DNA from: Spirochaetaceae bacterium
GTDB lineage: Bacteria > Spirochaetota > Spirochaetia > SZUA-6 > Fen-1364
Assembly (NCBI GenBank): GCA_003141795.1
Contig: PLNO01000046.1
Coordinates: 34,882-40,766 of the forward strand
Length of the DNA: 5,885 nt
Reading direction: 5' to 3'
Positions 1 through 5,885 of this stretch are shown here, piece after piece (within the stretch, counting starts at the first letter, position 1; the number at the start of each line of letters is the position of its first letter). The notes beneath the pieces were generated by a model. It saw only the letters and a program-made list of their open reading frames with translations, was not told the DNA's origin and did no database searches. Position numbers and translations under genes: made by a program.

Positions 1-611
1 AGACGACGCTCATCAGCCTCGTGACGCGCCTGTACGACGTGCAGGCCGGACGGATCCTCATCGACGGCGTTGATATCAAGGACATCCCGTTCGAGCAGCT
101 CCGACGTCTCGTTGCCACGGTGCCGCAGGACGTGTTCCTCTTTACCGGTACGGCGGCGGAGAACATCTCCCTCTACGACCCTGCGGTCGATTGGCGGATG
201 GTGGAGCACGCTGCCCAGGAAGTCCGCGCCAACCGCTTCATCGCCATGTTTCCCAAGGGGTACGGCGAGCAGGTCGGAGAGGAAGGCAGGCGCCTGTCCG
301 AAGGTCAGCGCCAGCTTCTGGGTCTTTCGCGCGCATTCGCCCGGGACCCCTCCATCGTCATCCTCGACGAGGCCACGTCGAACATCGACTCGGAGACGGA
401 GCACCTCATCGGCGAAGGGATCCAGAGACTGCTCGCCAATCGCACGGCGCTCATCATTGCGCACCGTCTGTCGACGATCCGTTCCGTGGACCGCATCCTC
501 GTGCTGCAGGCGGGCGAGGTGATCCAGGAGGGGAGCCACGACGAGCTCGTGAAGCGGGACGGCCTCTACCGTCAGCTCTACGAGATGCAGTCGCTGATGC
601 TCGCGCGATAG
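1..611 (+). CDS. ABC exporter (type I, fused TMD-NBD), C-terminal ATPase part, 5' truncated
   Basis: This is the nucleotide-binding end of an ABC exporter, which uses ATP hydrolysis to move a lipid, drug or peptide outward across the inner membrane. The frame is open to the first base: it begins with the last two bases of the Walker A lysine codon followed by TTLISL, so the membrane domain lies upstream of the window. Visible motifs are the Q-loop (VPQDVFLF, Gln at 126-128), the signature LSEGQ (294-308), Walker B IVILDEAT (354-377) with its catalytic Glu, the D-loop SNID, and the H-loop IIAHRLST (His at 462-464). All catalytic residues are intact. The QDVFLFTGT and ENISLYDP segments and the short C-terminal tail resemble the MdlB/YheH-type half-transporters, which often work as heterodimers with a partner encoded alongside; that pairing is inference. 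The GTG at 21 is an internal codon and not the start. The substrate cannot be told from this part. Confidence 0.93.
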   Translation, partial: TTLISLVTRLYDVQAGRILIDGVDIKDIPFEQLRRLVATVPQDVFLFTGTAAENISLYDPAVDWRMVEHAAQEVRANRFIAMFPKGYGEQVGEEGRRLSEGQRQLLGLSRAFARDPSIVILDEATSNIDSETEHLIGEGIQRLLANRTALIIAHRLSTIRSVDRILVLQAGEVIQEGSHDELVKRDGLYRQLYEMQSLMLAR

Positions 612-637
612 CGGGCCCTCCAGGCGCATACTCCCCT

Positions 638-666
638 TTGACCCTCCCACCGAAATAAAGTAGAGT
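638..666 (+). promoter_or_regulatory. Candidate sigma70-type promoter for the ABC-F gene
   Basis: TTGACC (638-643) matches the -35 consensus at five of six positions. A 17-nt spacer follows, then TAGAGT (661-666), which matches the -10 consensus at four of six. Transcription would start near 673, giving a leader of about 14 nt that contains GGAA (676-679), a weak ribosome-binding site 7 nt before the ATG at 687. The site lies in the 75-base gap after the exporter stop codon, in a locally AT-richer patch. It was found by eye, with no expression support. Confidence 0.5.
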
Positions 667-686
667 GCCGCCTCCGGAACATAGCA

Positions 687-2300
687 ATGGTGAACCTTTC
701 CAACATCCGCGTCACATACGGTGAGCGCGTCATATTCGACAGAGGGGATTTCCTCCTGCGCCCCGGCGACAAGGTCGGTCTCGTGGGACCCAATGGCGCT
801 GGGAAGACTACGCTGTTCAAGGTGATAAGCGGGATCGAGAAGCCCGACGAGGGCACCGTCTCCATGGACCCCGGCACGGTGATCGGATACTTCTCCCAGG
901 AAGTGGGCGAGATGTCCGGGCGCAGCGCCCTGGAAGAAGTCCTCGCCGGCGCCGGGCGCGTCTACGAGGTGGGAAAAGAAATGGCCTCACTCGAGCACCG
1001 CATGTCGGAGGAAAGCAGTCCCGGACTCACTGATACGGAGATGAACCGCTACGGCGAGCTGCAGATGGAGTTCCAGCACAAGAACGGCTACGACCTGGAG
1101 AATCGCGCTGAGGCAATCCTCACGGGCCTCGGCATTGGTCCGGACCGGTTCAGTCTGCCGGTGGAGAGCTTCTCCGGTGGTTGGAAGATGAGGATCGCGC
1201 TGGCGCGCATCCTCCTTCTGGATCCCGACGTCCTCCTCATGGACGAGCCGACCAATCACCTGGACCTCGAATCGATCGTATGGCTGGAGGAGTGGCTTTC
1301 GACCTTCAAGGGAGACCTCGTCATGACGAGCCATGACCGCGAGTTCATGACCCGGATCTGCGGCCGTACGGTGGAGGTGGACTCGGGGGCAATCACGACC
1401 TACCCGGGTGACTACGATTTCTACGTGAGGGAGCGCGCACTGCGCCGGGAGCAACTCATCGCCTCCCAGAAGCGCCAGGCGGCGATGCTCGCCAAGGAAG
1501 AGGAGTTCATCGCCCGATTCGGAGCGCGTGCCTCCCACGCCGCCCAGGTGCAGTCGCGCGTGAAGACGATCGAGAAGATCGAGCGCATCGTCATCCCCCC
1601 CGACCCCAAGGAGATGAAGGTCCGCATCGCGTACGCGGAGCGAAGCGGTGACATCGTCGTACGGATGGATGACCTTGCAAAGACATGGCCGCGGCCCGAC
1701 GGCACTCCGCATCCCGTGTTCCACGGCCTCACCGGCGTCGTCAAAAGGCTCGACAAGATCGCGGTAACCGGAATCAATGGCGCAGGAAAGTCCACGCTCC
1801 TCAAGATCATCACCGGTCAGGCGGAGGCAACGAGTGGATCGTGCTCGCTCGGCGCTGGCGTGCGCACGGGCTATTTCAGCCAGTACTCCAGCGACGTCCT
1901 CATCCCCGGCCGAACGGTCTTCGAGGAGGTCGCCGAGCGTATTCCCAAGGCGGGCGACGGGGTGATCAAGAACGTGCTGGGCTCCTTCCAGTTTTCCGGG
2001 GACGACGTGTTCAAGAAAGTCGGGGTCCTCTCCGGTGGTGAGAAGAGCCGTGTGATGCTCGCCTGCATCCTCGCCCAGCCGGTGAACTTTCTCGTGCTCG
2101 ACGAGCCGACAAATCACCTCGACATCGCAAGCCGCGAGGTCCTCCTGGACGCGCTCTGCGAGTTCGACGGCACGCTGATGATCGTGAGCCACGACCGCTG
2201 GTTCCTGCGCCACCTCTCCACGCGTGTCTTCGAGATCGACCACGGATCCCTGCGCGTGTACGAGGGCGGCTACGGCGAGTACCTCGCCCGCACGGCGTAG
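687..2300 (+). CDS. ABC-F family ATP-binding protein (ribosome-associated translation factor type)
   Basis: A 537-residue protein with two ABC ATPase domains and no membrane segments, the ABC-F layout. Domain 1 has Walker A GPNGAGKT (34-41), signature FSGGW (162-166), Walker B LLMDEPTNHLD (183-193) and H-switch His216. Domain 2 has Walker A GINGAGKS (362-369), signature LSGGE (448-452), Walker B LVLDEPTNHLD (469-479) and His502. The charged linker at about 245-320, rich in Arg, Lys and Glu, is the position of the P-site tRNA-interaction motif that reaches toward the peptidyl-transferase centre in characterised members. Known ABC-F proteins bind the ribosomal E site and either relieve stalled translation or protect against antibiotics. 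The FSGGW-type first signature is YheS-like, but the protein is about 100 residues shorter than YheS or Uup and lacks their C-terminal coiled-coil extension, so I do not assign a subfamily or claim resistance. The ATG at 687 is the first start after the promoter, with a weak GGAA upstream. Confidence 0.93.
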   Translation: MVNLSNIRVTYGERVIFDRGDFLLRPGDKVGLVGPNGAGKTTLFKVISGIEKPDEGTVSMDPGTVIGYFSQEVGEMSGRSALEEVLAGAGRVYEVGKEMASLEHRMSEESSPGLTDTEMNRYGELQMEFQHKNGYDLENRAEAILTGLGIGPDRFSLPVESFSGGWKMRIALARILLLDPDVLLMDEPTNHLDLESIVWLEEWLSTFKGDLVMTSHDREFMTRICGRTVEVDSGAITTYPGDYDFYVRERALRREQLIASQKRQAAMLAKEEEFIARFGARASHAAQVQSRVKTIEKIERIVIPPDPKEMKVRIAYAERSGDIVVRMDDLAKTWPRPDGTPHPVFHGLTGVVKRLDKIAVTGINGAGKSTLLKIITGQAEATSGSCSLGAGVRTGYFSQYSSDVLIPGRTVFEEVAERIPKAGDGVIKNVLGSFQFSGDDVFKKVGVLSGGEKSRVMLACILAQPVNFLVLDEPTNHLDIASREVLLDALCEFDGTLMIVSHDRWFLRHLSTRVFEIDHGSLRVYEGGYGEYLARTA

Positions 2301-2307
2301 GGGGAGG
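2301..2307 (+). promoter_or_regulatory. Ribosome-binding site of yaeQ with very short spacing
   Basis: GGGGAGG lies directly after the ABC-F stop codon (TAG 2298-2300) and only 2 nt before the yaeQ ATG at 2310, closer than the usual 5-9 nt. The ATG is nevertheless well supported, because the first residues MALKATIYKA match the N-terminus I recall for E. coli YaeQ. Either the spacing is tolerated here or ribosomes finishing the ABC-F gene reinitiate. Confidence 0.55.
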
Positions 2308-2309
2308 TC

Positions 2310-2843
2310 ATGGCGCTCAAGGCAACGATCTACAAGGCGGAGCTGGAGATCGTCGACATGGACCGCAACTACTACGCGACGCACCGCCTGACCCTGGCGT
2401 GCCATCCCTCGGAGACCGCTCCGCGCCTCATGGTGCGCCTGCTCGCATTCGCGTTGAACGCGGACGAGAGGCTCGAGTTCGGCAAGGGCATCTCCGATTC
2501 CGAGGAGCCTGATCTCTGGCTGAAGGACCTCACGGGAGAGATCGAGCTGTGGATCGAGCTCGGTCACCCCGACGAGAAGCTCCTGGCAAAGGCACTGGGC
2601 CGCTCCGCGCGCGTCATCGTCTACACGTACTCCGCGAACCCCGACCGCTGGTGGGATCCCATCAAACGCAGGTTCGACGGAGAGAAGAAGCTCTCCGTCG
2701 TCACCGTCAGTGCTGCCTCCGCCAACGAGCTTGCCCGCATGGCCGCTCCCACGATGAGCCTCCAGTGCTCGATACAGGACGGGGAGGTCTGGTTCCGCGA
2801 CGACAGAGACGGCGCGGTCCGCGTGGAGATGGCCGAGGCCTGA
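2310..2843 (+). CDS. yaeQ: YaeQ family protein
   Basis: A 177-residue soluble protein recognised as YaeQ from its sequence. It has the N-terminus MALKATIYKAELEIVDMDRN, the HPSET block (32-36), RLLAFALNADERLEF (43-57), EEPDLWLKD (65-73), ELWIELGHPDE (79-89) and a C-terminal TMSLQCSIQDGEVWF segment (148-162). Its length is close to the E. coli protein (about 181). Solved YaeQ structures have a fold related to PD-(D/E)XK nucleases. The conserved acidic residues around EEPDLW and WIELGxPDE, with a Lys shortly after (K94), sit where a metal-binding site would be expected. No reaction has been firmly assigned, and an early link to RfaH-type antitermination was not upheld. It starts 9 nt after the ABC-F stop codon, so the two genes are probably co-transcribed. 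The family is best known from proteobacteria; its presence here neither proves nor excludes that origin. Confidence 0.93.
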   Translation: MALKATIYKAELEIVDMDRNYYATHRLTLACHPSETAPRLMVRLLAFALNADERLEFGKGISDSEEPDLWLKDLTGEIELWIELGHPDEKLLAKALGRSARVIVYTYSANPDRWWDPIKRRFDGEKKLSVVTVSAASANELARMAAPTMSLQCSIQDGEVWFRDDRDGAVRVEMAEA

Positions 2844-2849
2844 TTCGTC

Positions 2850-2879
2850 TTGTCCCCGACGGGCACAATGTCGTACTCT
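2850..2879 (+). promoter_or_regulatory. Candidate promoter for the importer operon (near-leaderless)
   Basis: TTGTCC (2850-2855), an 18-nt spacer and TACTCT (2874-2879) form a weak sigma70-like pair in the 45-base gap between yaeQ and the binding-protein gene. The -10 context GTACTCTG resembles GTAGAGTG of the candidate at 638-666. Transcription would begin near 2886, only about 3 nt before the ATG at 2889, and no Shine-Dalgarno sequence precedes that ATG. Read-through from yaeQ is an equally valid explanation for expression of the operon. Confidence 0.3.
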
Positions 2880-2888
2880 GATCCCACT

Positions 2889-3869
2889 ATGAAAGAACAC
2901 ATCCGCCGCATCCTGTCCCGTGCCTCGGGGACGATTGCGATTGCGCTCCTCTCCGTCGCGTTCCTCGTGCCTGCGCGCGCCGCCGATGCGCAGCAGAAGG
3001 TCAAAGTCCGTCTCCTGACCTCGCAGACCACGGCCGCCCTTCCCTTCCTCTACATGGCGAAGGAGCAGACCGTCCCCGGCGTGGATCTCCAGATCCAGTT
3101 TTTCGCCAATCACGCGCAGGCCCTGGCCACTCTCCTGCGCGGGGACGTCGAGCTCCTCTATACAGGTTCCAGCCAGGGCTGGCAGAACCGCATGGATGGG
3201 AGCCCCATCGTCATGATCGATACCGGGATCTGGGGCATGTCCTCCCTCATCGGCAAGGATCCTTCGATCAAGGGATTCGCCGACCTGCGGGGAAAGAAGA
3301 TCTCGATGCCGTTCCCCGGCTCACCGCTTGATTTCCAGAGCAGGGCGCTCCTTGCTCACGAGAACATCGACCCGGACAAGGACCTCACCATCAGCTTCGG
3401 CCCGTTCCCGCAGAGCGTGCAGAGGCTGCTTGCAGGGCAGCTGGATGCAGCGGCCCTCCCCGAGCCTCTTGCGACAACGGTCGTGAGGAAGAACGGCCTG
3501 GTCCGCCTGGTGGAGTACTCCAAGGCATGGGCCCGCCTCACCGGCGGCGACCCGCAGTCCCCCCAGGTGAGCCTCTTCGCCGGCTCGACGTATGCATCCT
3601 CCCACAGCGCCCTCATTGCAGCCGTGGTGAAAGCCTGGAGTGCGGCCACACAGCGCGTCACGGCATCCCCCGAGACGGCGGCAGCACGTTTTGCCGTGGA
3701 CCTCGCCGTCGACCAGGGGATCCTCGAAGAGGCCACGCGCAATACGATCCTCTCCGTGCCCGCTCCGGCGGAAAACAGGGATCGCGTCATATCCTACTTC
3801 AAGACGGTCTTCCCCTACCTGCCTGCCGGCTCGAAGCAGATCGACGAAACGTACTTCTTCATCCCGTAA
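2889..3869 (+). CDS. ABC importer periplasmic solute-binding protein (SsuA/TauA/NMT1-like)
   Basis: A 326-residue exported binding protein of the nitrate/sulfonate/taurine/pyrimidine-precursor group (COG0715-like). It captures a small organic solute in the periplasm and delivers it to the permease. The N-terminus has a basic stretch (KEHIRR), a hydrophobic core (about 14-28) and AxA cleavage sites (ARA 29-31 or ADA 32-34), with no lipobox Cys, so it should be a free periplasmic protein. Family-typical segments include TTAALPFLYMAKEQ near the mature N-terminus, ALATLLRGDVELLYTGSSQG at about 83-102, IKGFADLRGKKISMPFPGSPLDF in the middle, and LLAGQLDAAALPEPLA in lobe 2. In-frame TTG 2850 and ATG 2868 lie upstream, but the ATG at 2889 gives the normal signal-peptide layout, so I chose it. 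No Shine-Dalgarno is visible. The permease-ATPase gene starts 3 nt after the stop. Ligands in this family range from sulfonates to thiamine precursors and riboflavin, and the true one cannot be read here. Confidence 0.9.
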   Translation: MKEHIRRILSRASGTIAIALLSVAFLVPARAADAQQKVKVRLLTSQTTAALPFLYMAKEQTVPGVDLQIQFFANHAQALATLLRGDVELLYTGSSQGWQNRMDGSPIVMIDTGIWGMSSLIGKDPSIKGFADLRGKKISMPFPGSPLDFQSRALLAHENIDPDKDLTISFGPFPQSVQRLLAGQLDAAALPEPLATTVVRKNGLVRLVEYSKAWARLTGGDPQSPQVSLFAGSTYASSHSALIAAVVKAWSAATQRVTASPETAAARFAVDLAVDQGILEEATRNTILSVPAPAENRDRVISYFKTVFPYLPAGSKQIDETYFFIP

Positions 3870-3872
3870 GCC

Positions 3873-5351
3873 ATGCCGGAACCGATCACGCCCCCCCGCG
3901 CAATGACGCCGCGGCTCCGCCTGCTCAGCGGTGCAGGGGTCGTGATCATCCTCCTGGGCTGGGCCGCGGCCAGCCTGATCGCCGGTTCGTTTTTCGTCCC
4001 GGCTCCCTGGACCACGATCGCGGACACCGCGATCCTCCTCTCGCGCGGCTTCACCTGGACGCAGATCCTCATCACCATGCTCCGCGTGGCGGTGGGCTTC
4101 GCGGTGGGCTTCTGCGCGGGGCTCGTCACGGGCATCGCCATGGGCGCCCGCAAGGAGCTGGAAGCCCTGTTCAAGCCGCTCGTGATGTTCTTCCAGGGCA
4201 TGCCGCCGCTCCTGTGGGCCATCCCGCTCGTCGCGCTCATGGGTATCGGGCACCTGCCCACGGTCGCCGTCATCGCGCTCATCACCTTCCCGCTCGTTGC
4301 CGTGACAATCGGCGAGGGGATGTCCACTCTCCCGCGGGAGTACGGGGAGATGCTCTCCCTGTTCGCCCCGGGGTTCGGGCCTCGCATCCGGGAGCTGATC
4401 CTGCCGCACCTCGCCCCCTTTCTCGGCGCATCGGTCAAGGCCGGGCTCGTCCTGGCCGTGAAGGCGTCGGTGACGGCGGAGTACTTCGGGGCGAACGACG
4501 GGATCGGGTTCCAGATCCAGGCCGCCTACATGTCGATGCGCATCCACAGCCTCTTCGCGTGGGCCCTCGTGCTGATCCTCGTGATCATCGCATTCAACCA
4601 GCTCGTGCCCCGCATCCGCCTGGCAGGGCCTGCCGTCAAACGGATGTTTGCCGACAGGAGGCCGATGGCCTGCGGCGCGGAGGAGATCGAGGAGCTGAAG
4701 CGGATCTTCACCTCGCGCAGAAGCTCTCCCCGCATCGACCTGGAGGGGGTGAGCTTCGCCTGGCGGCACCGGCCCCCGCTCCTCCGCAGGGTGAGCATCG
4801 GCGTCGCATCGGGTGAGATTGCGGTGATCACGGGGGACTCGGGGATCGGCAAGACGACGCTCCTGAAGCTCGTGGCATCCCTCGTGCGGCCGACGGAAGG
4901 GCGCATCTCCTGCCCCTCGCGCATCGGTTTCGCCTTCCAGGACGATCGGCTCCTCCCCTGGAGGAGCGTCGCGGAAAACACGGCCCTCCCCCTTCTCTAC
5001 CAGGGCTACCCACGCACGAACGCCCTGTGCTTCGCCCAGTACCTGCTCTCCGAGGCAGGGCTTTCCGGGGAGGAGGAGAAGAGGCCGGCAGAGCTTTCCG
5101 GTGGCATGAAGAAAAGGGCGGCTCTCGTCCGGTGCTTTGCCCGGCTTCCCGACGCCATCCTCCTCGACGAGCCGTTCTCGGGCCTCCACGAGGAGGCCCG
5201 GGTCCAGCTCTGGGACCTGTTCCTGCGGCTGCTGGCCCTGCATCCAGTCCCTGTCATGATCGTCACCCACTACCCTGAAGAGGTATCCTCATCCGACGCG
5301 TGCAGGTTCTTCGTACTGAAGGAAGGGTCACTCGTGGAGCAAAAACAATGA
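3873..5351 (+). CDS. Fused ABC importer permease-ATPase (SsuC-like TMD + SsuB-like NBD)
   Basis: A 492-residue protein that joins the membrane channel and motor of a NitT/TauT-type importer, normally two separate subunits. Residues about 17-250 are the permease: TM1 at about 19-41, further helices at about 63-90, 104-124, 128-146, 186-200 and 225-243, with PPLLWAIPLVALMGIG (111-126) and the EAA coupling loop (about 156-180, GFGPRIRELILP). After a polar linker (about 251-285), residues 286-492 are the ATPase: Walker A GDSGIGKT (321-328), Q-loop FAFQDDRLLPW (353-363), signature LSGGM (408-412), Walker B AILLDEP (428-434) and H-loop His466. All catalytic residues are present. The ATPase is compact, ending 26 residues after His466, whereas SsuB-type proteins usually run longer. 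Two copies would form the TMD2-NBD2 transporter. The gene starts 3 nt after the binding-protein stop with no clear ribosome-binding site, suggesting translational coupling, and it ends in an ATGA overlap with the next gene. Confidence 0.92.
   Translation: MPEPITPPRAMTPRLRLLSGAGVVIILLGWAAASLIAGSFFVPAPWTTIADTAILLSRGFTWTQILITMLRVAVGFAVGFCAGLVTGIAMGARKELEALFKPLVMFFQGMPPLLWAIPLVALMGIGHLPTVAVIALITFPLVAVTIGEGMSTLPREYGEMLSLFAPGFGPRIRELILPHLAPFLGASVKAGLVLAVKASVTAEYFGANDGIGFQIQAAYMSMRIHSLFAWALVLILVIIAFNQLVPRIRLAGPAVKRMFADRRPMACGAEEIEELKRIFTSRRSSPRIDLEGVSFAWRHRPPLLRRVSIGVASGEIAVITGDSGIGKTTLLKLVASLVRPTEGRISCPSRIGFAFQDDRLLPWRSVAENTALPLLYQGYPRTNALCFAQYLLSEAGLSGEEEKRPAELSGGMKKRAALVRCFARLPDAILLDEPFSGLHEEARVQLWDLFLRLLALHPVPVMIVTHYPEEVSSSDACRFFVLKEGSLVEQKQ
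4656..4667 (+). promoter_or_regulatory. Possible internal ribosome-binding site and start within the permease-ATPase fusion
   Basis: A perfect AGGAGG (4656-4661) lies 3 nt before an in-frame ATG (4665-4667, residue 265), exactly in the linker between the permease and ATPase halves. Initiation here would give a free ATPase of 228 residues starting MACGAEEIEELKRI and containing every ABC motif. The spacing is short, but the yaeQ start in this window works with an even shorter one. The AGG AGG codons also simply encode Arg-Arg, so this may be chance. Confidence 0.3.
5336..5350 (+). promoter_or_regulatory. Ribosome-binding site and ATGA overlap start of the oxidoreductase gene
   Basis: GGAG (5336-5339) sits 8 nt before the ATG at 5348-5350. 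That ATG overlaps the TGA (5349-5351) of the fusion gene in the sequence ATGA. This is a standard translational-coupling arrangement and fixes the start of the oxidoreductase. Confidence 0.75.
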
Positions 5352-5885
5352 ACACCTACCCGCATCTGAGCGCCTCGTTTGCCATCGGCGGCCATCGACT
5401 GGCCAACCGCATCGTCATGCCGCCCCTGGTCGTCTTCAACGCCGGCACGGACGGTGCGATGACGCCCGCGGTCCTCGAGCACTACCGCGAGTCCGCCGGA
5501 CCCGGCATGGTCGTGGTGGAGGCCACCGTCGTTTCTCCGGAGGGACGCCTGTCGCCGAAGCAGCTCGGCGTTTTCGAGGACAGGCACGTCGAGGGCCTCG
5601 CCACATTGGCAGGCATCATCCATGCCTCGGGCGCTTTCGCCTCCCTGCAGATCCACCACGCCGGATCGAACACGACCATGGCAAACACCTTCGGCCAGAC
5701 GCTCGTCGCCCCTTCGGCCGTCGCGAACAAGGCGGGGGAGGTTCCCCGCTCCCTGGAGGAAGCGGAAATCCAGCGCATCATCGGGTGTTTCGCCGATGCC
5801 GCGCGGCGCGCGCGGGAGGCGGGCTTCGACGCTGTGGAAGCGCACGGGGCGCACGGCTACCTGATAAGCCAGTTCCTCTCTCCGC
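5348..5885 (+). CDS. NADH:flavin oxidoreductase, Old Yellow Enzyme family, 3' truncated
   Basis: The first 179 residues of an FMN-dependent TIM-barrel oxidoreductase; the frame is still open at the window end. Members of this family reduce activated C=C bonds (enones, enoates, dienoyl-CoA) with NAD(P)H. Landmarks are the barrel opening ANRIVMPPL (19-27), MTPAVLEHYRESA (38-50), MVVVEATVVSPEGRLS (54-69), the FMN-contacting Gln101 in LQIHHAG (100-106), APSAV (121-125) and the substrate-anion-binding pair His166/His169 in EAHGAHGYLISQFLSP. Aligned by eye to B. subtilis YqjM, the redox-sensing Cys26 position is Val28 and the Tyr28 position is Phe30, so it is not a typical YqjM-type ene-reductase. 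It may be closer to the FadH/BaiCD/2-enoate reductase branch, which carries an extra Fe-S and FAD domain; that would lie beyond the window. The start is set by ATGA overlap and a good GGAG. It shares the importer operon, so its substrate may be the imported compound or a derivative (inference). Confidence 0.92.
   Translation, partial: MNTYPHLSASFAIGGHRLANRIVMPPLVVFNAGTDGAMTPAVLEHYRESAGPGMVVVEATVVSPEGRLSPKQLGVFEDRHVEGLATLAGIIHASGAFASLQIHHAGSNTTMANTFGQTLVAPSAVANKAGEVPRSLEEAEIQRIIGCFADAARRAREAGFDAVEAHGAHGYLISQFLSP

Noticed and set aside
21..23. GTG as a start codon for the first gene.
   Set aside because: The frame is open to the window edge and encodes the end of Walker A (KTTL) just upstream, so the GTG is an internal valine.
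612..637. Possible terminator after the exporter gene (GGGCCC and nearby GC-rich sequence).
   Set aside because: Only a six-base palindrome with no loop and no following T-run; insufficient for an intrinsic terminator.
2851..2867. Imperfect hairpin TGTCCC-CGAC-GGGcACA after yaeQ, considered as a terminator.
   Set aside because: The stem is short and bulged and is not followed by a T-run; it overlaps the candidate -35 element and is more likely incidental.
987..3113. A 708-codon open frame on the minus strand covering the ABC-F, yaeQ and binding-protein starts.
   Set aside because: Its translation is rich in Arg, His, Asp and Glu with no recognisable domain. It runs antisense to three genes with clear family motifs and crosses their boundaries, as GC-rich codon bias produces.
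3527..4816. A 429-codon plus-strand open frame overlapping the binding protein and the permease.
   Set aside because: Wrong frame relative to both real genes; its translation is Arg/Pro/Gly/His-rich and lacks membrane or catalytic motifs.
3321..5270. A 649-codon open frame on the minus strand opposite the binding protein and permease-ATPase.
   Set aside because: Low-complexity charged translation (many His, Arg, Glu, Asp, Gly) with no motif; it is the shadow of strongly supported plus-strand genes.
5270..5854. A 194-codon minus-strand open frame opposite the oxidoreductase.
   Set aside because: No recognisable family, while the opposite strand encodes a clear Old Yellow Enzyme N-terminus starting with a good ribosome-binding site.

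Overview
The window is GC-rich and densely coded: every supported gene is on the + strand and the intergenic gaps are short. The importer's solute-binding protein has a cleavable signal peptide and no lipobox cysteine, so it should be a free periplasmic protein, which points to a diderm (Gram-negative-type) bacterium. I cannot place the organism further. A GC-rich spirochaete or a proteobacterium would both fit, but this is a guess.

Layout. (1) 1-611: C-terminal ATPase part of a type I ABC exporter; the window opens inside its Walker A motif. (2) 612-686: short gap with a plausible sigma70-type promoter. (3) 687-2300: complete ABC-F protein (two ATPase domains, no membrane segments), a ribosome-associated translation-factor type. 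(4) 2310-2843: YaeQ-family protein, directly behind the ABC-F gene and probably in the same transcript. (5) 2844-2888: gap with a weaker promoter candidate that would give an almost leaderless mRNA. (6) 2889-3869: SsuA/TauA/NMT1-like periplasmic binding protein. (7) 3873-5351: an ABC importer permease fused in one polypeptide to its ATPase. (8) 5348-end: start of an Old Yellow Enzyme family flavin oxidoreductase, overlapping the previous gene by ATGA and cut by the window end.

How the genes work together. Genes 6-8 read as one translationally coupled operon: a binding protein captures a small organic solute, the fused permease-ATPase imports it, and a flavin-dependent ene-reductase-type enzyme may act on it or on a downstream product. 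The sequence does not reveal the substrate. The exporter, ABC-F and YaeQ genes look like an unrelated housekeeping neighbourhood. The most unusual item is the permease-ATPase fusion, together with an internal AGGAGG-ATG that could also produce a free ATPase subunit. I found no RNA genes, CRISPR arrays, insertion sequences or convincing intrinsic terminators.
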